Assembly (NCBI GenBank): GCA_964532225.1
Contig: CAZHHM010000014.1
Span: 1-45,351, forward strand
DNA from: CAZHHM01 sp964532225
Lineage (GTDB): Bacteria; Margulisbacteria; WOR-1; JAKLHX01
Direction of reading: 5' to 3'
Length of the DNA: 45,351 bases
A program made the translations under genes and the position numbers. The stretch's first letter is position 1. Every line of letters begins with the position of its first letter. The notes under the pieces were generated by a model. The model did not search any database. It worked only from the letters and a program-made list of their open reading frames with translations, and had not been told where the DNA came from. Positions 33,081-41,617 of the stretch are shown here, piece after piece.

Positions 33081-33775
33081 TGAAGAATGTCCTGGCAATT
33101 TTATTTTCTTTTATTATTGCTTCGGCGGCATTTGCTGAGAGGCCAATGGTAACAGAAACATATAAACCCGTGCCAAAGCATAAATACCGCATTGATTCCG
33201 GGTATTCAAGGTCGTTGCTGAAATCCGGGCTTATAAGTTCCAGGATAGACACAACTGTATCATACGGATACTCTGAAAAGATCGAGATAGGGCTCGCATT
33301 CCCTTACAGCAGAGGGGCTTCGGCGTTCGGAGATGTCCATATATCCTCCAAATATGTGCTTAACGAGTCCTATGACGGAGGCTCCAGCCTCTATGCTGAC
33401 TATAAGGTGCCGACGGGCGGCAGGATATCAGGCTCAAGCTCAGGACTGCCTGACCTGTCCCTCAGATATCTGTATTCGTTCGGGTTCGGAAGGTTCAGTT
33501 GTGCGGCAAATGCCGGGTATACTTTCGTCGGCGTTCCAAAAGGCTCAAATCAGGAAGATTTCACCTCTGTATCTGTTTCCGGGTCTTATCCCGTTCAAGA
33601 GCTGAAATTGTTCGTTCTTTCCGAATTGATCTGGTCAAAGGACGACATGTCATTGAATACAGGGATAAGGTACAAGAACTTCTATGGCTTTGACCTCGAT
33701 GCGGCCTACAGCTACGGAATGACCAACATCACGCCAAATATCATCACTTTTGGCTTTACAAAAACAATATCTTGA
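33077..33775 (+). CDS. outer-membrane beta-barrel-like protein
   Basis: 232 residues with a signal peptide (about 1-20, ending ASAAFAERP). The rest alternates polar and hydrophobic residues in many short segments rich in Ser, Tyr and Gly, typical of outer-membrane strands. The last strand ends in ITFGFTKTIS, not the classical terminal Phe. Resembles small transporter-like barrels, but no named family is claimed. Supports a diderm cell. Start overlaps DUF3006 by 4 bp. Confidence 0.72.
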   Translation: MMKNVLAILFSFIIASAAFAERPMVTETYKPVPKHKYRIDSGYSRSLLKSGLISSRIDTTVSYGYSEKIEIGLAFPYSRGASAFGDVHISSKYVLNESYDGGSSLYADYKVPTGGRISGSSSGLPDLSLRYLYSFGFGRFSCAANAGYTFVGVPKGSNQEDFTSVSVSGSYPVQELKLFVLSELIWSKDDMSLNTGIRYKNFYGFDLDAAYSYGMTNITPNIITFGFTKTIS

Positions 33776-33799
33776 CAATTCCTGTATATTTAATATAAT
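33772..33799 (+). promoter_or_regulatory. sigma70-type promoter of the 54-residue protein gene
   Basis: TTGACA (33772-33777), 16-bp spacer, TATAAT (33794-33799). The -35 box overlaps the stop codon of the upstream gene. Confidence 0.75.
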
Positions 33800-33826
33800 A
33801 AATCATTATATTATTGGAGGTGCGAT

Positions 33827-33991
33827 ATGGTATCTGAAAGGTCTGAATATCAAGGCAAGCCCATCATAATCCTTAAAAGGAACGAAGAAGACAAGTATCC
33901 TTTCTCCTTCGGCGTGTCAAAGGCAAAGCTTATCCTTGATAACGTAGATGAGATAAAGAAATTCGTATCTGAGAACGACAAGACGAAGTAG
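33827..33991 (+). CDS. conserved-looking 54-residue protein
   Basis: A small gene with its own consensus promoter and a strong ribosome-binding site, TTGGAGGTG at 33814-33822. The product has three visible parts: KPIIILKRNEEDKYPFSFG (residues 11-29), SKAKLILDNVDEIKKFVSE (31-49), and a charged end. It is acidic and basic throughout and probably soluble. No named family recognised; the beta-turn-helix layout suggests a compact fold. It may be cotranscribed with bioB, 61 bp downstream. Confidence 0.72.
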   Translation: MVSERSEYQGKPIIILKRNEEDKYPFSFGVSKAKLILDNVDEIKKFVSENDKTK

Positions 33992-34052
33992 TTCTCGAAC
34001 ATATCTGATCACCATCGATCATCCCGCGTAGCGGCATATCAAATGATACATT

Positions 34053-34973
34053 ATGAACAATAATGAAGCGTTAGAACTTGTCCGTTTGGACCTTGACCTG
34101 CTGATAAATATGGCTGATAAGGTAAGGTCTGATTCAGGTATTAAAAAGATCGATCTCTGTTCGATCATGAACGCAAAATCAGGAATGTGCTCCGAAGACT
34201 GCAAGTTCTGTGCTCAATCCTCCTATTATTCTACTAATGCCCCGATATACCCCCTTAAGCGCACGGACGAGATCATTAGGGCGGCGGAAAGGGCTAAAAG
34301 CATAGGTGCGGACCGCTTTGACATAGTTACCAGCGGCAACGAGCTTACCGGTGATGATCTATCGGCTATTAACAATGCCATAAAAACAATTACCGAGGAC
34401 CTTGGCATGAAAATGTGCGCCTCTCTCGGCAAACTGTCTATCGATCAGCTGCTTGAGCTCAGGGGCAACGGGCTAACGAGGTACCACCACAATCTGGAGA
34501 CAAGCGAAAGTTATTATCCTAACATTGTCTCGACTCATTCATACAAGGAGCGAGTCAGCACCGTCAGGGCAATAAAGAAGGCCGGTCTTGAAGCTTGCAG
34601 CGGGGGCATAATTGGACTTGGCGAAAGCTGGCAGGACAGGATAGATATGGCAATGCTTTTAAAAGAACTTAATGTGGACAGCGTACCTTTGAATATCCTT
34701 GTTCCTGTTAAAGGTACGCCTTTCGAAGGAAAAAGCTTTATCACACAGGAAGATGCTTTGCGTACAATAGCAATCTTCAGGATAATACTCGGAGATAAGA
34801 TCATCAAAGTCGCGGCAGGCAGGGAGAGCTTTTTACGGGATAAACAGGAAATGGCGTTCAGGGCAGGCGCCAGCGGAATGCTTATTGGAGGGTATCTGAC
34901 AACCGCGGGCGGCAGCGTTGAGTCTGACAGGGAAATGGTCGCCAGGATAGAGTCCTCATGGTCGGAGAATTGA
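34053..34973 (+). CDS. bioB: biotin synthase
   Basis: Radical-SAM enzyme inserting sulfur into dethiobiotin, 306 residues. Cluster-binding motif CSEDCKFC (Cys46, 50, 53), then FDIVTSGNEL, RYHHNLETS, CSGGIIGLGESWQDR and VPLNILVPVKGTP. No clear Shine-Dalgarno sequence or BirA operator was found upstream. Followed by bioF and bioH with overlapping junctions. Confidence 0.96.
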   Translation: MNNNEALELVRLDLDLLINMADKVRSDSGIKKIDLCSIMNAKSGMCSEDCKFCAQSSYYSTNAPIYPLKRTDEIIRAAERAKSIGADRFDIVTSGNELTGDDLSAINNAIKTITEDLGMKMCASLGKLSIDQLLELRGNGLTRYHHNLETSESYYPNIVSTHSYKERVSTVRAIKKAGLEACSGGIIGLGESWQDRIDMAMLLKELNVDSVPLNILVPVKGTPFEGKSFITQEDALRTIAIFRIILGDKIIKVAAGRESFLRDKQEMAFRAGASGMLIGGYLTTAGGSVESDREMVARIESSWSEN

Positions 34974-36115
34974 TGCCCTATAATGAAAGGTTCGTCTCAG
35001 AGCTCGAAGAGATAAGATCGAATGGAAATGAAAGACTTCTGACAGGTTCCGACCGCCAAGGAAGAACGGTCACGATCGGCAACAAAGAGCTGATAGACCT
35101 CACTCACAATGACTACCTGGGACTTTCGACGCATCCTGACATTCTCAAGGCATCTTCTTCTGCAAAAAGGACTGGTTCTGGGGGCTCAAGACTTCTGGGA
35201 GGGAATTCCGCAGAGCATGAACAACTCGAACACGATACTGCCGCATTTAAAACAAAAGAGGATTGTGTCCTTTTTAATTCAGGATACCAATGCAATATCG
35301 GGCTTTTTTCGGCCCTTGCAAGGCCCGGTGATGCGGTAATATGCGATAAGCTTTCGCATGCCAGCATTATCGACGGGATAAGATTGTCTGGGGCAAATAT
35401 GCTCAGGTACAGGCATAACAGCCTGGAAGACCTTGAAAAGGCCATTATAAAAGCTAAAAAGGTCACCGACAGCATTATTGTCTCGACCGAAGCACTCTTC
35501 AGCATGGACGGGGATACCGCACCTCTTGATGATATCTGCGCTTTAAAGGACAAATACGGGTTCCTCATGATTGTTGACGAGGCGCATTCAACCGGGGTCT
35601 ATGGAAAGAAGGGCGCAGGCATCGTGTCTGAACTTGGGCTCTCTGATAGAGTAGATGTAGTTATGGGAACATACAGTAAAGCGCTTGGCAGCTATGGAGG
35701 GTATGCGGCAACTTCACAGCTGATAAAACGTTACCTTATCAATAGGTCAAGGGCCTTCATATACTCAACGGCCCTGCCTCATGCCGTAATAAAGGCTAAT
35801 ATGGCCTCACTTAAGGTATGCGCTGTTTCTGACGACAAAAGGGCCTACCTTTCACGTATCTCAAAAGATGTTCTCGCTGCAGTAAGGAAAAAAGGTCTGC
35901 CTACTCCGTCAGGATCGCATATCATACCGGTAATGACCGGCAGCAACGAAAAGGCCGCCGGTCTCGCGGAGCACCTTATAGCGTCCGGCTTCTACGCACG
36001 TCCGATAAGATATCCTACTGTACCGAAAGGGCTTGAGCGAGTAAGGATCTCGCTTAACTCTATGCTGAGAGAGGAAGACATCGCAGGATTGATCGCATCT
36101 TTAAATGAATACTGA
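34973..36115 (+). CDS. bioF: 8-amino-7-oxononanoate synthase
   Basis: PLP-dependent enzyme joining pimeloyl-ACP (or CoA) and alanine. 380 residues from ATG 34973, which overlaps the bioB stop as TGATG and has GGAG 6 nt upstream; ATG 34958 is also possible. Motifs: DLTHNDYLGLSTHP, GSGGSRLLGGN, VDEAHSTGVYGKKGAG, and TYSKALGSYGGY with the PLP lysine (about 235). The 3' end overlaps bioH by 11 bp. Confidence 0.95.
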   Translation: MPYNERFVSELEEIRSNGNERLLTGSDRQGRTVTIGNKELIDLTHNDYLGLSTHPDILKASSSAKRTGSGGSRLLGGNSAEHEQLEHDTAAFKTKEDCVLFNSGYQCNIGLFSALARPGDAVICDKLSHASIIDGIRLSGANMLRYRHNSLEDLEKAIIKAKKVTDSIIVSTEALFSMDGDTAPLDDICALKDKYGFLMIVDEAHSTGVYGKKGAGIVSELGLSDRVDVVMGTYSKALGSYGGYAATSQLIKRYLINRSRAFIYSTALPHAVIKANMASLKVCAVSDDKRAYLSRISKDVLAAVRKKGLPTPSGSHIIPVMTGSNEKAAGLAEHLIASGFYARPIRYPTVPKGLERVRISLNSMLREEDIAGLIASLNEY

Positions 36116-36755
36116 GATCTTATTCATACCGGGATGGGCCTCGGATACAAGGGTTTTGGACCTGGCCGACAGCCCTTTGACATCTCCTTACGGAAAATGT
36201 CAAAGGCCGGCCGATATGATAGCGCATTACACTGAGATGCTTGGATCATCGGAAAAGAAACTTGATATCGTAGGCTGGTCAATGGGAGCGCTTATAGCAT
36301 CATTGGTAGCGCAGCAGATGCCTGAAAAGATCGGCAGGCTGATATTTGTAAGCGCCAAGGGCAGGTATTCCCCTCAAGAGATAGAGATAGCTAAGGACGG
36401 GGTCAACAAGAACCTCAAGGCATATCTTTACAACTTTTACGGAAGGTGCTTTTCACAGGGGACTGAGGCTTTGCATACTTTCAAAAGGACTCTGTTCAAG
36501 GAATACTGCGACATTTTTGATTCCGGGACATTGCTTGAAGGTCTTGATCTTTTGGCTCGCGGAGTAGAGGGCACACAAGAACTGGACGTTATAGACAAGA
36601 CATTTGTTTATGGGATGAACGATCCTGTAGTATCTGTAAAGGACGCACAAGACTTTATTGCCGGTCATGGCGGGGAAAAGAGGATTGTAATGATGGATAA
36701 TGCGGGGCATGCTCCTTTTCTTTCAAAGAAATTCCTGGATATTTTGGCATCATAG
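36105..36755 (+). CDS. bioH: alpha/beta hydrolase, probable pimeloyl-ACP methyl ester esterase
   Basis: 216 residues. Nucleophile elbow GWSMGA with Ser59, acid in YGMNDPVV (about 190), His in NAGHAPF (about 205), and the oxyanion region FIPGWAS at the start. BioH removes the methyl ester that BioC adds, ending pimeloyl synthesis. The assignment rests on the bioB-bioF context and on bioC being 5.5 kb downstream; BioG- or BioV-type replacements have the same role but different sequence. Confidence 0.82.
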   Translation: MNTEILFIPGWASDTRVLDLADSPLTSPYGKCQRPADMIAHYTEMLGSSEKKLDIVGWSMGALIASLVAQQMPEKIGRLIFVSAKGRYSPQEIEIAKDGVNKNLKAYLYNFYGRCFSQGTEALHTFKRTLFKEYCDIFDSGTLLEGLDLLARGVEGTQELDVIDKTFVYGMNDPVVSVKDAQDFIAGHGGEKRIVMMDNAGHAPFLSKKFLDILAS

Positions 36756-36760
36756 GGGGC

Positions 36761-36788
36761 TTGACAAAGAATATTGTACATGTATAAT
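36761..36788 (+). promoter_or_regulatory. sigma70-type promoter of the sulfur gene block
   Basis: TTGACA (36761-36766), 16-bp spacer, TATAAT (36783-36788). It lies between bioH and the ThiS-like gene, so the sulfur genes start a new transcript. Confidence 0.8.
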
Positions 36789-36820
36789 CACTAGTATATC
36801 GATAGACATTGGAGTATATG

Positions 36821-37018
36821 ATGATAGAACTAAATGGTGAACAAAAGAAGATCTCTGAAGGGCAGTCGGTCGCTTCGCTGCTTAAAGAGCTGAATATCAA
36901 TCCCGGTTCAGTAGTCGTTGAATTGAACCTTAAGATACTTGAAAGACAGGTGTACGAAACCACCATCTTAAAGGATAAGGACAAGGTCGAGGTATTAAGT
37001 TTTGTAGGGGGCGGATAA
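36821..37018 (+). CDS. thiS: ThiS-like sulfur carrier protein
   Basis: 65-residue beta-grasp protein ending in VGGG, the C-terminus that is adenylated and converted to a thiocarboxylate. SVASLLKELNINPGSVVVELN is the family core (positions about 19-39). ATG 36821 is preferred because GGAG at 36811-36814 is 6 nt upstream; TTG 36809 is the earliest in-frame start. No thiG, thiH or thiC is nearby. Its neighbours are for methionine and cysteine, so it may serve those rather than thiamine. Confidence 0.88.
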   Translation: MIELNGEQKKISEGQSVASLLKELNINPGSVVVELNLKILERQVYETTILKDKDKVEVLSFVGGG

Positions 37019-37773
37019 TGACACTCAGTCAGGAAGAGCTTAACAGATATTCAAGGAACTTGCTCCTTTCCGGATTCGGGACTAAGGGGCAGGAGAAGCT
37101 AAAACGTTCTAAAGTACTTGTTATAGGTGCAGGAGGGCTCGGCTCTTCTGTGCTTTTGTACCTTGCCGCCGCCGGGGCAGGCTCGCTTACCATAGTAGAC
37201 AGTGATGATCTTGAGCTGTCTAACCTTAATCGTCAGGTGATACACAAAGGATCAAGTATCGGCACCAACAAGGCTTTGTCCGCTAAAAATTCCTTGAGCG
37301 CTTTAAACAGCGGCATTCAGATAAAGACCATCACGGTCCGCATTAAAGCTTCTAATGCAGAGGAGGTCATCACAGGACACGATATAGTAGTCGACTGCAC
37401 GGATAACTTCGCCTCAAAGTTCATTATCAACGACTCTAGCGTGAAACTTGGCGTTCCCCTTGTCCATGCCGCCGCTGTAGGCTATAAGGGTCAGGCAATT
37501 ACGATACTTCCGGGCAGGTCTGCCTGTTACAGGTGCGTGTTCAAAGAGGAACCTTCGGCTTCAGATGCCGAACAAAGTACCGATATTGGGATACTCGGGG
37601 CAGCGGCCGGCCTTATAGGCACAGTTCAAGCTTCCGAAACAATAAAGTATCTGACCGGATCAGGCGAACTGCTGACCGATAAGCTATTTATAGCGGACCT
37701 GAGAACGAACAGGTTCAGGACAGCCGAGGTGGCAAAAGACGCAGAATGCAAAGCATGCGGAGGGATAAAATGA
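37018..37773 (+). CDS. ThiF/MoeB/HesA family adenylyltransferase
   Basis: E1-like enzyme, 251 residues, that would adenylate the C-terminus of the preceding carrier protein. Nucleotide loop GAGGLGS at about 37-43, Arg-rich SNLNRQVIHK, VVDCTDNFASKF, and zinc ligands CYRC (about 175) and CKAC at the C-terminus. At the position of the Cys that some ThiF proteins use (usually in CxxAGVLG) the sequence reads STDIGILG, so that Cys is absent, as in some MoeB-type enzymes. Starts at the last base of the carrier gene's stop codon (TAATG). Confidence 0.92.
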   Translation: MTLSQEELNRYSRNLLLSGFGTKGQEKLKRSKVLVIGAGGLGSSVLLYLAAAGAGSLTIVDSDDLELSNLNRQVIHKGSSIGTNKALSAKNSLSALNSGIQIKTITVRIKASNAEEVITGHDIVVDCTDNFASKFIINDSSVKLGVPLVHAAAVGYKGQAITILPGRSACYRCVFKEEPSASDAEQSTDIGILGAAAGLIGTVQASETIKYLTGSGELLTDKLFIADLRTNRFRTAEVAKDAECKACGGIK

Positions 37774-38210
37774 AACTTTCAACAAAAGGCAGGTACGGAT
37801 TGAGATTGATGCTAGATCTTGCATCTAAGTACGGGAACGGGCAGGTCTTTCTAAAAGACATTGCCAAACGTATCGCCGTTACCGATAAATATCTCTGGCA
37901 GATCATCTCTCAGCTGAAGAACGCGGGGCTGGTTATTTCCGAACGGGGCGCAAAAGGCGGTTATTCGCTGTCAAAAGACCCTTCGGACATCACGGTCAAG
38001 GACATAGTCCTTACTCTTGAAGGCAGGCCTTACAGCTATGACGAGAACACCAACGGCACCAGGAACATAGCAAAGAGTATCGAACAGGACATCTGGAAAG
38101 AGATAGGGGACGCGACACTTAAAGCACTTGAATCTATCACTTTGCAGGATGCTTTGCTGAGACAGACGAGGAAATACGGTACGGACCTGGCTTCAATGTA
38201 TTATATTTAG
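37770..38210 (+). CDS. Rrf2 family transcriptional regulator
   Basis: 146 residues from ATG 37770, overlapping the ThiF-like stop (ATGA). N-terminal winged HTH typical of Rrf2 (KLSTKGRYGLRLMLDLA, then LKDIAKRIAVTDKYLWQIISQLK in order, residues about 1-55). It has no Cys at all, so it lacks the Fe-S ligands of IscR and NsrR and is more like CymR, the cysteine-metabolism repressor that binds CysK. The location between a sulfur carrier pair and metY-cysK supports a sulfur-response role. Confidence 0.9.
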   Translation: MKLSTKGRYGLRLMLDLASKYGNGQVFLKDIAKRIAVTDKYLWQIISQLKNAGLVISERGAKGGYSLSKDPSDITVKDIVLTLEGRPYSYDENTNGTRNIAKSIEQDIWKEIGDATLKALESITLQDALLRQTRKYGTDLASMYYI

Positions 38211-38256
38211 AGAACACTGAATTGACAGGGACCAAATAAAATAAAGGAGAATGAAA

Positions 38257-39549
38257 ATGGCAAAGAACGAGAAGGGATTAAGACCGGAGACCCTGGCGGT
38301 GCATGCAGGACAGGAGGTCGATCCGGCAACAGGATCGAGAGCGGTACCTATATATCAGACGACCTCGTACCAGTTCAAGGACACTGACCATGCGGCGAAT
38401 CTGTTCGGCCTGAAAGAGTTCGGTAATATTTACACAAGGTTAATGAACCCTACGACCGATGTGCTGGAAAAAAGAGTTGCCGCTCTTGACGGGGGCATCG
38501 GAGCGCTTGCCGTATCAAGCGGCCAGTCGGCAATAACGCTTGCTTTGCTAAACATAGCACAAGCAGGCGATGCGATCGTCTCTGCAGACAATCTTTACGG
38601 AGGGACGTATACTCTGTTCCATTACACTTTCAAAAAGCTGGGCATCAATGTCAAGTTCGTAAAGTCGAACGACATAGAGGCGATCAAGAAAGCGATCACA
38701 CCAAAGACTAAAGCCGTCTATGCCGAAACTATCGGTAATCCCAAGCTCGACATAGCGGATATCGAGGCACTTGCGAAAGTCGCCCATGATAACGGTATCC
38801 CGCTGATAGTAGACAACACATCAGCTCCGTACATATTCAAGCCGATCGATTTCGGGGCGGATATAGTGGTATATTCGGCGACCAAGTTCCTGGGCGGGCA
38901 CGGAACATCCCTTGGAGGTCTGATAGTTGACAGCGGGAAGTTCAATTGGGAGAACGGCAAATTCCCTCTTATCGCAGATCCGGACCCCAGCTATCACAAC
39001 GTCAAGTTCGTTGAGGCCCTGAGGCCGATAGGGAACATCGCTTATATCATTAAGGCAAGGGTCACGCTCCTTCGCGATATAGGCTTTGCCTTGTCGCCGT
39101 TCAACGCTTTCCTGCTCTTGCAGGGAATAGAGACCCTTCATCTGCGCCTTGCCCAGCACTGTAGCAATGCCCTTAAAGTAGCGACCTTCCTCAAGGGCCA
39201 CAAGAAAGTCGCATGGGTTAACTATCCTGGACTTGCTGACAGCCCGGAAAAGGACAGAGCTAAAAAATATCTTCCTCTTGGAGCAGGAGCGATAATAGGG
39301 TTCGGTATTAAAGGCGGGGCCTCTGCAGGCAAGAAGTTCATCGACTCACTTGAGCTCGTATCGCATGTTGCCAACATCGGGGATGCAAAATCACTGGCCA
39401 TACATCCTGCGAGCACCACACATTCACAGCTCTCGCCTGAAGAGCAGGCATCGACCGGCGTATCTCCTGACTTTATCAGGCTTTCTATAGGGATAGAGAA
39501 TGCTGACGATATCATTTCCGATATAGATCAAGCCCTCAATAAGGCTTAA
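38257..39549 (+). CDS. metY: O-acetylhomoserine aminocarboxypropyltransferase (sulfhydrylase)
   Basis: Cys/Met metabolism PLP enzyme of 430 residues making homocysteine from O-acetylhomoserine and sulfide (or a sulfur donor). N-terminal ETLAVHAGQEVDP, SSGQSAITLA, PLP lysine in YSATKFLGGHG (about residue 208), and the MetY-type C-terminus TTHSQLSPEEQASTGVSPDFIRLS (in parts, about 388-411). ATG 38257, 7 nt after AAGGAG, is preferred over ATG 38251, which is only 1 nt away from it. Confidence 0.95.
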   Translation: MAKNEKGLRPETLAVHAGQEVDPATGSRAVPIYQTTSYQFKDTDHAANLFGLKEFGNIYTRLMNPTTDVLEKRVAALDGGIGALAVSSGQSAITLALLNIAQAGDAIVSADNLYGGTYTLFHYTFKKLGINVKFVKSNDIEAIKKAITPKTKAVYAETIGNPKLDIADIEALAKVAHDNGIPLIVDNTSAPYIFKPIDFGADIVVYSATKFLGGHGTSLGGLIVDSGKFNWENGKFPLIADPDPSYHNVKFVEALRPIGNIAYIIKARVTLLRDIGFALSPFNAFLLLQGIETLHLRLAQHCSNALKVATFLKGHKKVAWVNYPGLADSPEKDRAKKYLPLGAGAIIGFGIKGGASAGKKFIDSLELVSHVANIGDAKSLAIHPASTTHSQLSPEEQASTGVSPDFIRLSIGIENADDIISDIDQALNKA

Positions 39550-39559
39550 GGAGGTCATT

Positions 39560-40492
39560 ATGCCCAGATCATATAAAGATATTACAGGTACGTACGGAAA
39601 AACACCGCTGGTGCGGCTGAACAAGATTACTAAAGGGGTGAATGCCGAGATATTCGCAAAACTCGAGTTCTTTAACCCTTTATCCAGCGTGAAGGACAGG
39701 ATAGGGGTCGCCATGATAGAGGATGCCGAGAAAAAGGGGCTCATAAAGAAGGATACAGTGATAATCGAGCCAACAAGCGGGAATACCGGCATAGCACTGG
39801 CTTTTGTATGCGCCGAAAGAGGGTATAAACTTATCCTTACAATGCCTGAAACAATGAGCATTGAGCGAAGGAAGCTCCTAAAGGCGCTGGGGGCAGAGCT
39901 TGTCCTGACCGAAGGGCCTAAAGGAATGTCAGGCGCAGTCGCTAAGGCACTTGAACTGGCAAAAGATGTGCCGAACAGCTATGTGCCTCAGCAGTTCGAG
40001 AACCCAGCAAATCCAGATGTTCACAGAAGGACAACAGGCCCCGAGATTTGGGAAGACACTGAAGGCCGGATAGATTTTCTTGTGGCAGGGGTAGGGACCG
40101 GAGGCACGATAACCGGTGCAGGGGAGTTCCTTAAGGAAAAAGAACCTGGGATCAAGATCGTTGCGGTCGAACCGACGGATTCTCCGGTACTTTCTCAGGG
40201 AAAAGCCGGTCCGCACAAGATACAGGGTATCGGTGCTGGTTTTGTGCCGAAGATACTCAACAGGGATATCATCGATGAGATAATCACCGTCTCCAATGAT
40301 GATGCCGGAAAATATGCAAGGTCAATGGCCAAAGAAGAGGGCATACTTGTGGGCATATCCAGCGGAGCTGCCGTATGTGCTGCTCTTAATATCGCATCAA
40401 GACCTGAGAATGTAGGCAAAAAGATCGTGGTCATCATACCAAGCTGCGGAGAAAGATACTTGTCAACGTGGCTGTTCGATGATATTAATTAG
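39560..40492 (+). CDS. cysK: cysteine synthase A
   Basis: PLP enzyme, 310 residues, making cysteine from O-acetylserine and sulfide. PLP lysine is Lys45 in SSVKDRIG; TSGNTGIALAF binds the substrate, GTGGTITGAGEFLKEK the PLP phosphate. The C-terminus GERYLSTWLFDDIN ends in the Ile/Leu-rich tail of CysK. TAAGGAGG lies just upstream of the ATG. Between metY and metX in the same operon. Confidence 0.95.
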   Translation: MPRSYKDITGTYGKTPLVRLNKITKGVNAEIFAKLEFFNPLSSVKDRIGVAMIEDAEKKGLIKKDTVIIEPTSGNTGIALAFVCAERGYKLILTMPETMSIERRKLLKALGAELVLTEGPKGMSGAVAKALELAKDVPNSYVPQQFENPANPDVHRRTTGPEIWEDTEGRIDFLVAGVGTGGTITGAGEFLKEKEPGIKIVAVEPTDSPVLSQGKAGPHKIQGIGAGFVPKILNRDIIDEIITVSNDDAGKYARSMAKEEGILVGISSGAAVCAALNIASRPENVGKKIVVIIPSCGERYLSTWLFDDIN

Positions 40493-40504
40493 CTTAGAGG
40501 ATAA

Positions 40505-41617
40505 ATGCCAAAGAACAGGTCTTTAGAGGTCGTAGAGCTCAAGACAGTCGACTTTTCAGGGGATGTGCTTGAGCTTGAATCAGGCCAGGAACTGAAAAGC
40601 ATAACGATTGCTTATGAGACTTATGGCCGGCTTAACGCCGACAGGTCAAACGCTGTCCTGATCGAGCACGGTTTTTCCGGTGACAGCCATGCTGCCGGCA
40701 GTTACAAGGATGATGACTCTCCGGGCTGGTGGGACGGAATGATAGGTCCCGGCAAGGCCTTCGATACGGACAAATACTTCGTGATCTGCAGCAATGTTAT
40801 CGGAGGGTGCAAAGGCTCTACTGGCCCTTCATCAGTTAATCCTTCAACGGGGAAGCCGTACGGGATCGACTTTCCGTTCGTGACAATAGCCGATATGGTA
40901 AAGGCGCAAAAGCTGCTTGTTGAAAGCTTGGGGATCGAAAAGCTCCTCTGCGTCAGCGGCGGTTCAATGGGCGGGATGCAGTCGCTCCAGTGGGCGGCAA
41001 GCTATCCCGAAAAGGTCAAATGCATAATCCCTATCGCGACCACACTAAAACACTCCCCGCAGCAGATCGCCTTCAATGAGGTCGGCAGGCAGGCCGTGAT
41101 GACGGACGCCAACTGGAACGAAGGCCATTACTACGGCGGCGAAAAGCCCGAAAGAGGTCTTGCCGTCGCAAGGATGATAGGGCATATCACATACATGAGC
41201 GAAAGGTCTATGGAGAAGAAGTTCTCCCGCAAGCTGAAGACTAACAACTATACGTTCTCTTTCAAGGCGGATTTCGAGGTGGAGGGATACCTTAGGTACA
41301 GGGGCGATAACTTTGTAAAAAGGTTCGATGCCAATTCTTACCTTTACATCACGAAGGCAATGGACTATTTCGACCTTTCCGAAGGCAAACTGTTCGAGAA
41401 CTGGAAAAAGGAGCATCCAAGCTTCCTGGTGATGAGCTTCAGATCTGACTGGCTTTATCCTCCGGCCCAGTCACAGGAGATCGTCAGGCAGCTCAAATCA
41501 AGGGCGGTTGATATCTCCTACCTTGAGATAAATTCTTCTTACGGCCATGATTCGTTCCTTCTTGAGTTCGAAGAGCAGACACATATGATAAAACATTTTC
41601 TGGGGAACAGACAATGA
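40505..41617 (+). CDS. metX: homoserine O-acetyltransferase
   Basis: Alpha/beta-hydrolase fold acyltransferase of 370 residues that makes the substrate of MetY. Motifs: EHGFSGDSHAAG (about 54-65), the nucleophile Ser in GGSMGGMQSLQWA (about 157-169), RSDWLYPP with the Asp (about 318), and a C-terminal GHDSFLLE with the His (about 350). Whether the acyl group is acetyl or succinyl is not decided by these motifs, but the MetX family with MetY nearby favours acetyl. Overlaps metW (ATGA). Confidence 0.93.
   Translation: MPKNRSLEVVELKTVDFSGDVLELESGQELKSITIAYETYGRLNADRSNAVLIEHGFSGDSHAAGSYKDDDSPGWWDGMIGPGKAFDTDKYFVICSNVIGGCKGSTGPSSVNPSTGKPYGIDFPFVTIADMVKAQKLLVESLGIEKLLCVSGGSMGGMQSLQWAASYPEKVKCIIPIATTLKHSPQQIAFNEVGRQAVMTDANWNEGHYYGGEKPERGLAVARMIGHITYMSERSMEKKFSRKLKTNNYTFSFKADFEVEGYLRYRGDNFVKRFDANSYLYITKAMDYFDLSEGKLFENWKKEHPSFLVMSFRSDWLYPPAQSQEIVRQLKSRAVDISYLEINSSYGHDSFLLEFEEQTHMIKHFLGNRQ

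Noticed and set aside
33971..33996. GAGAAC/GTTCTC hairpin after the 54-residue gene as a terminator
   Set aside because: The stem is 6 bp with a 14-nt loop and there is no T-run after it.
34006..34021. TGATC-N6-GATCA inverted repeat upstream of bioB as a biotin operator
   Set aside because: It does not match the BirA, BioR or BioQ operator forms I know, and the arms are only 5 bp, so chance is likely.
36809..36820. TTG 36809 as the start of the ThiS-like gene
   Set aside because: That TTG is part of the TTGGAG ribosome-binding site for ATG 36821.
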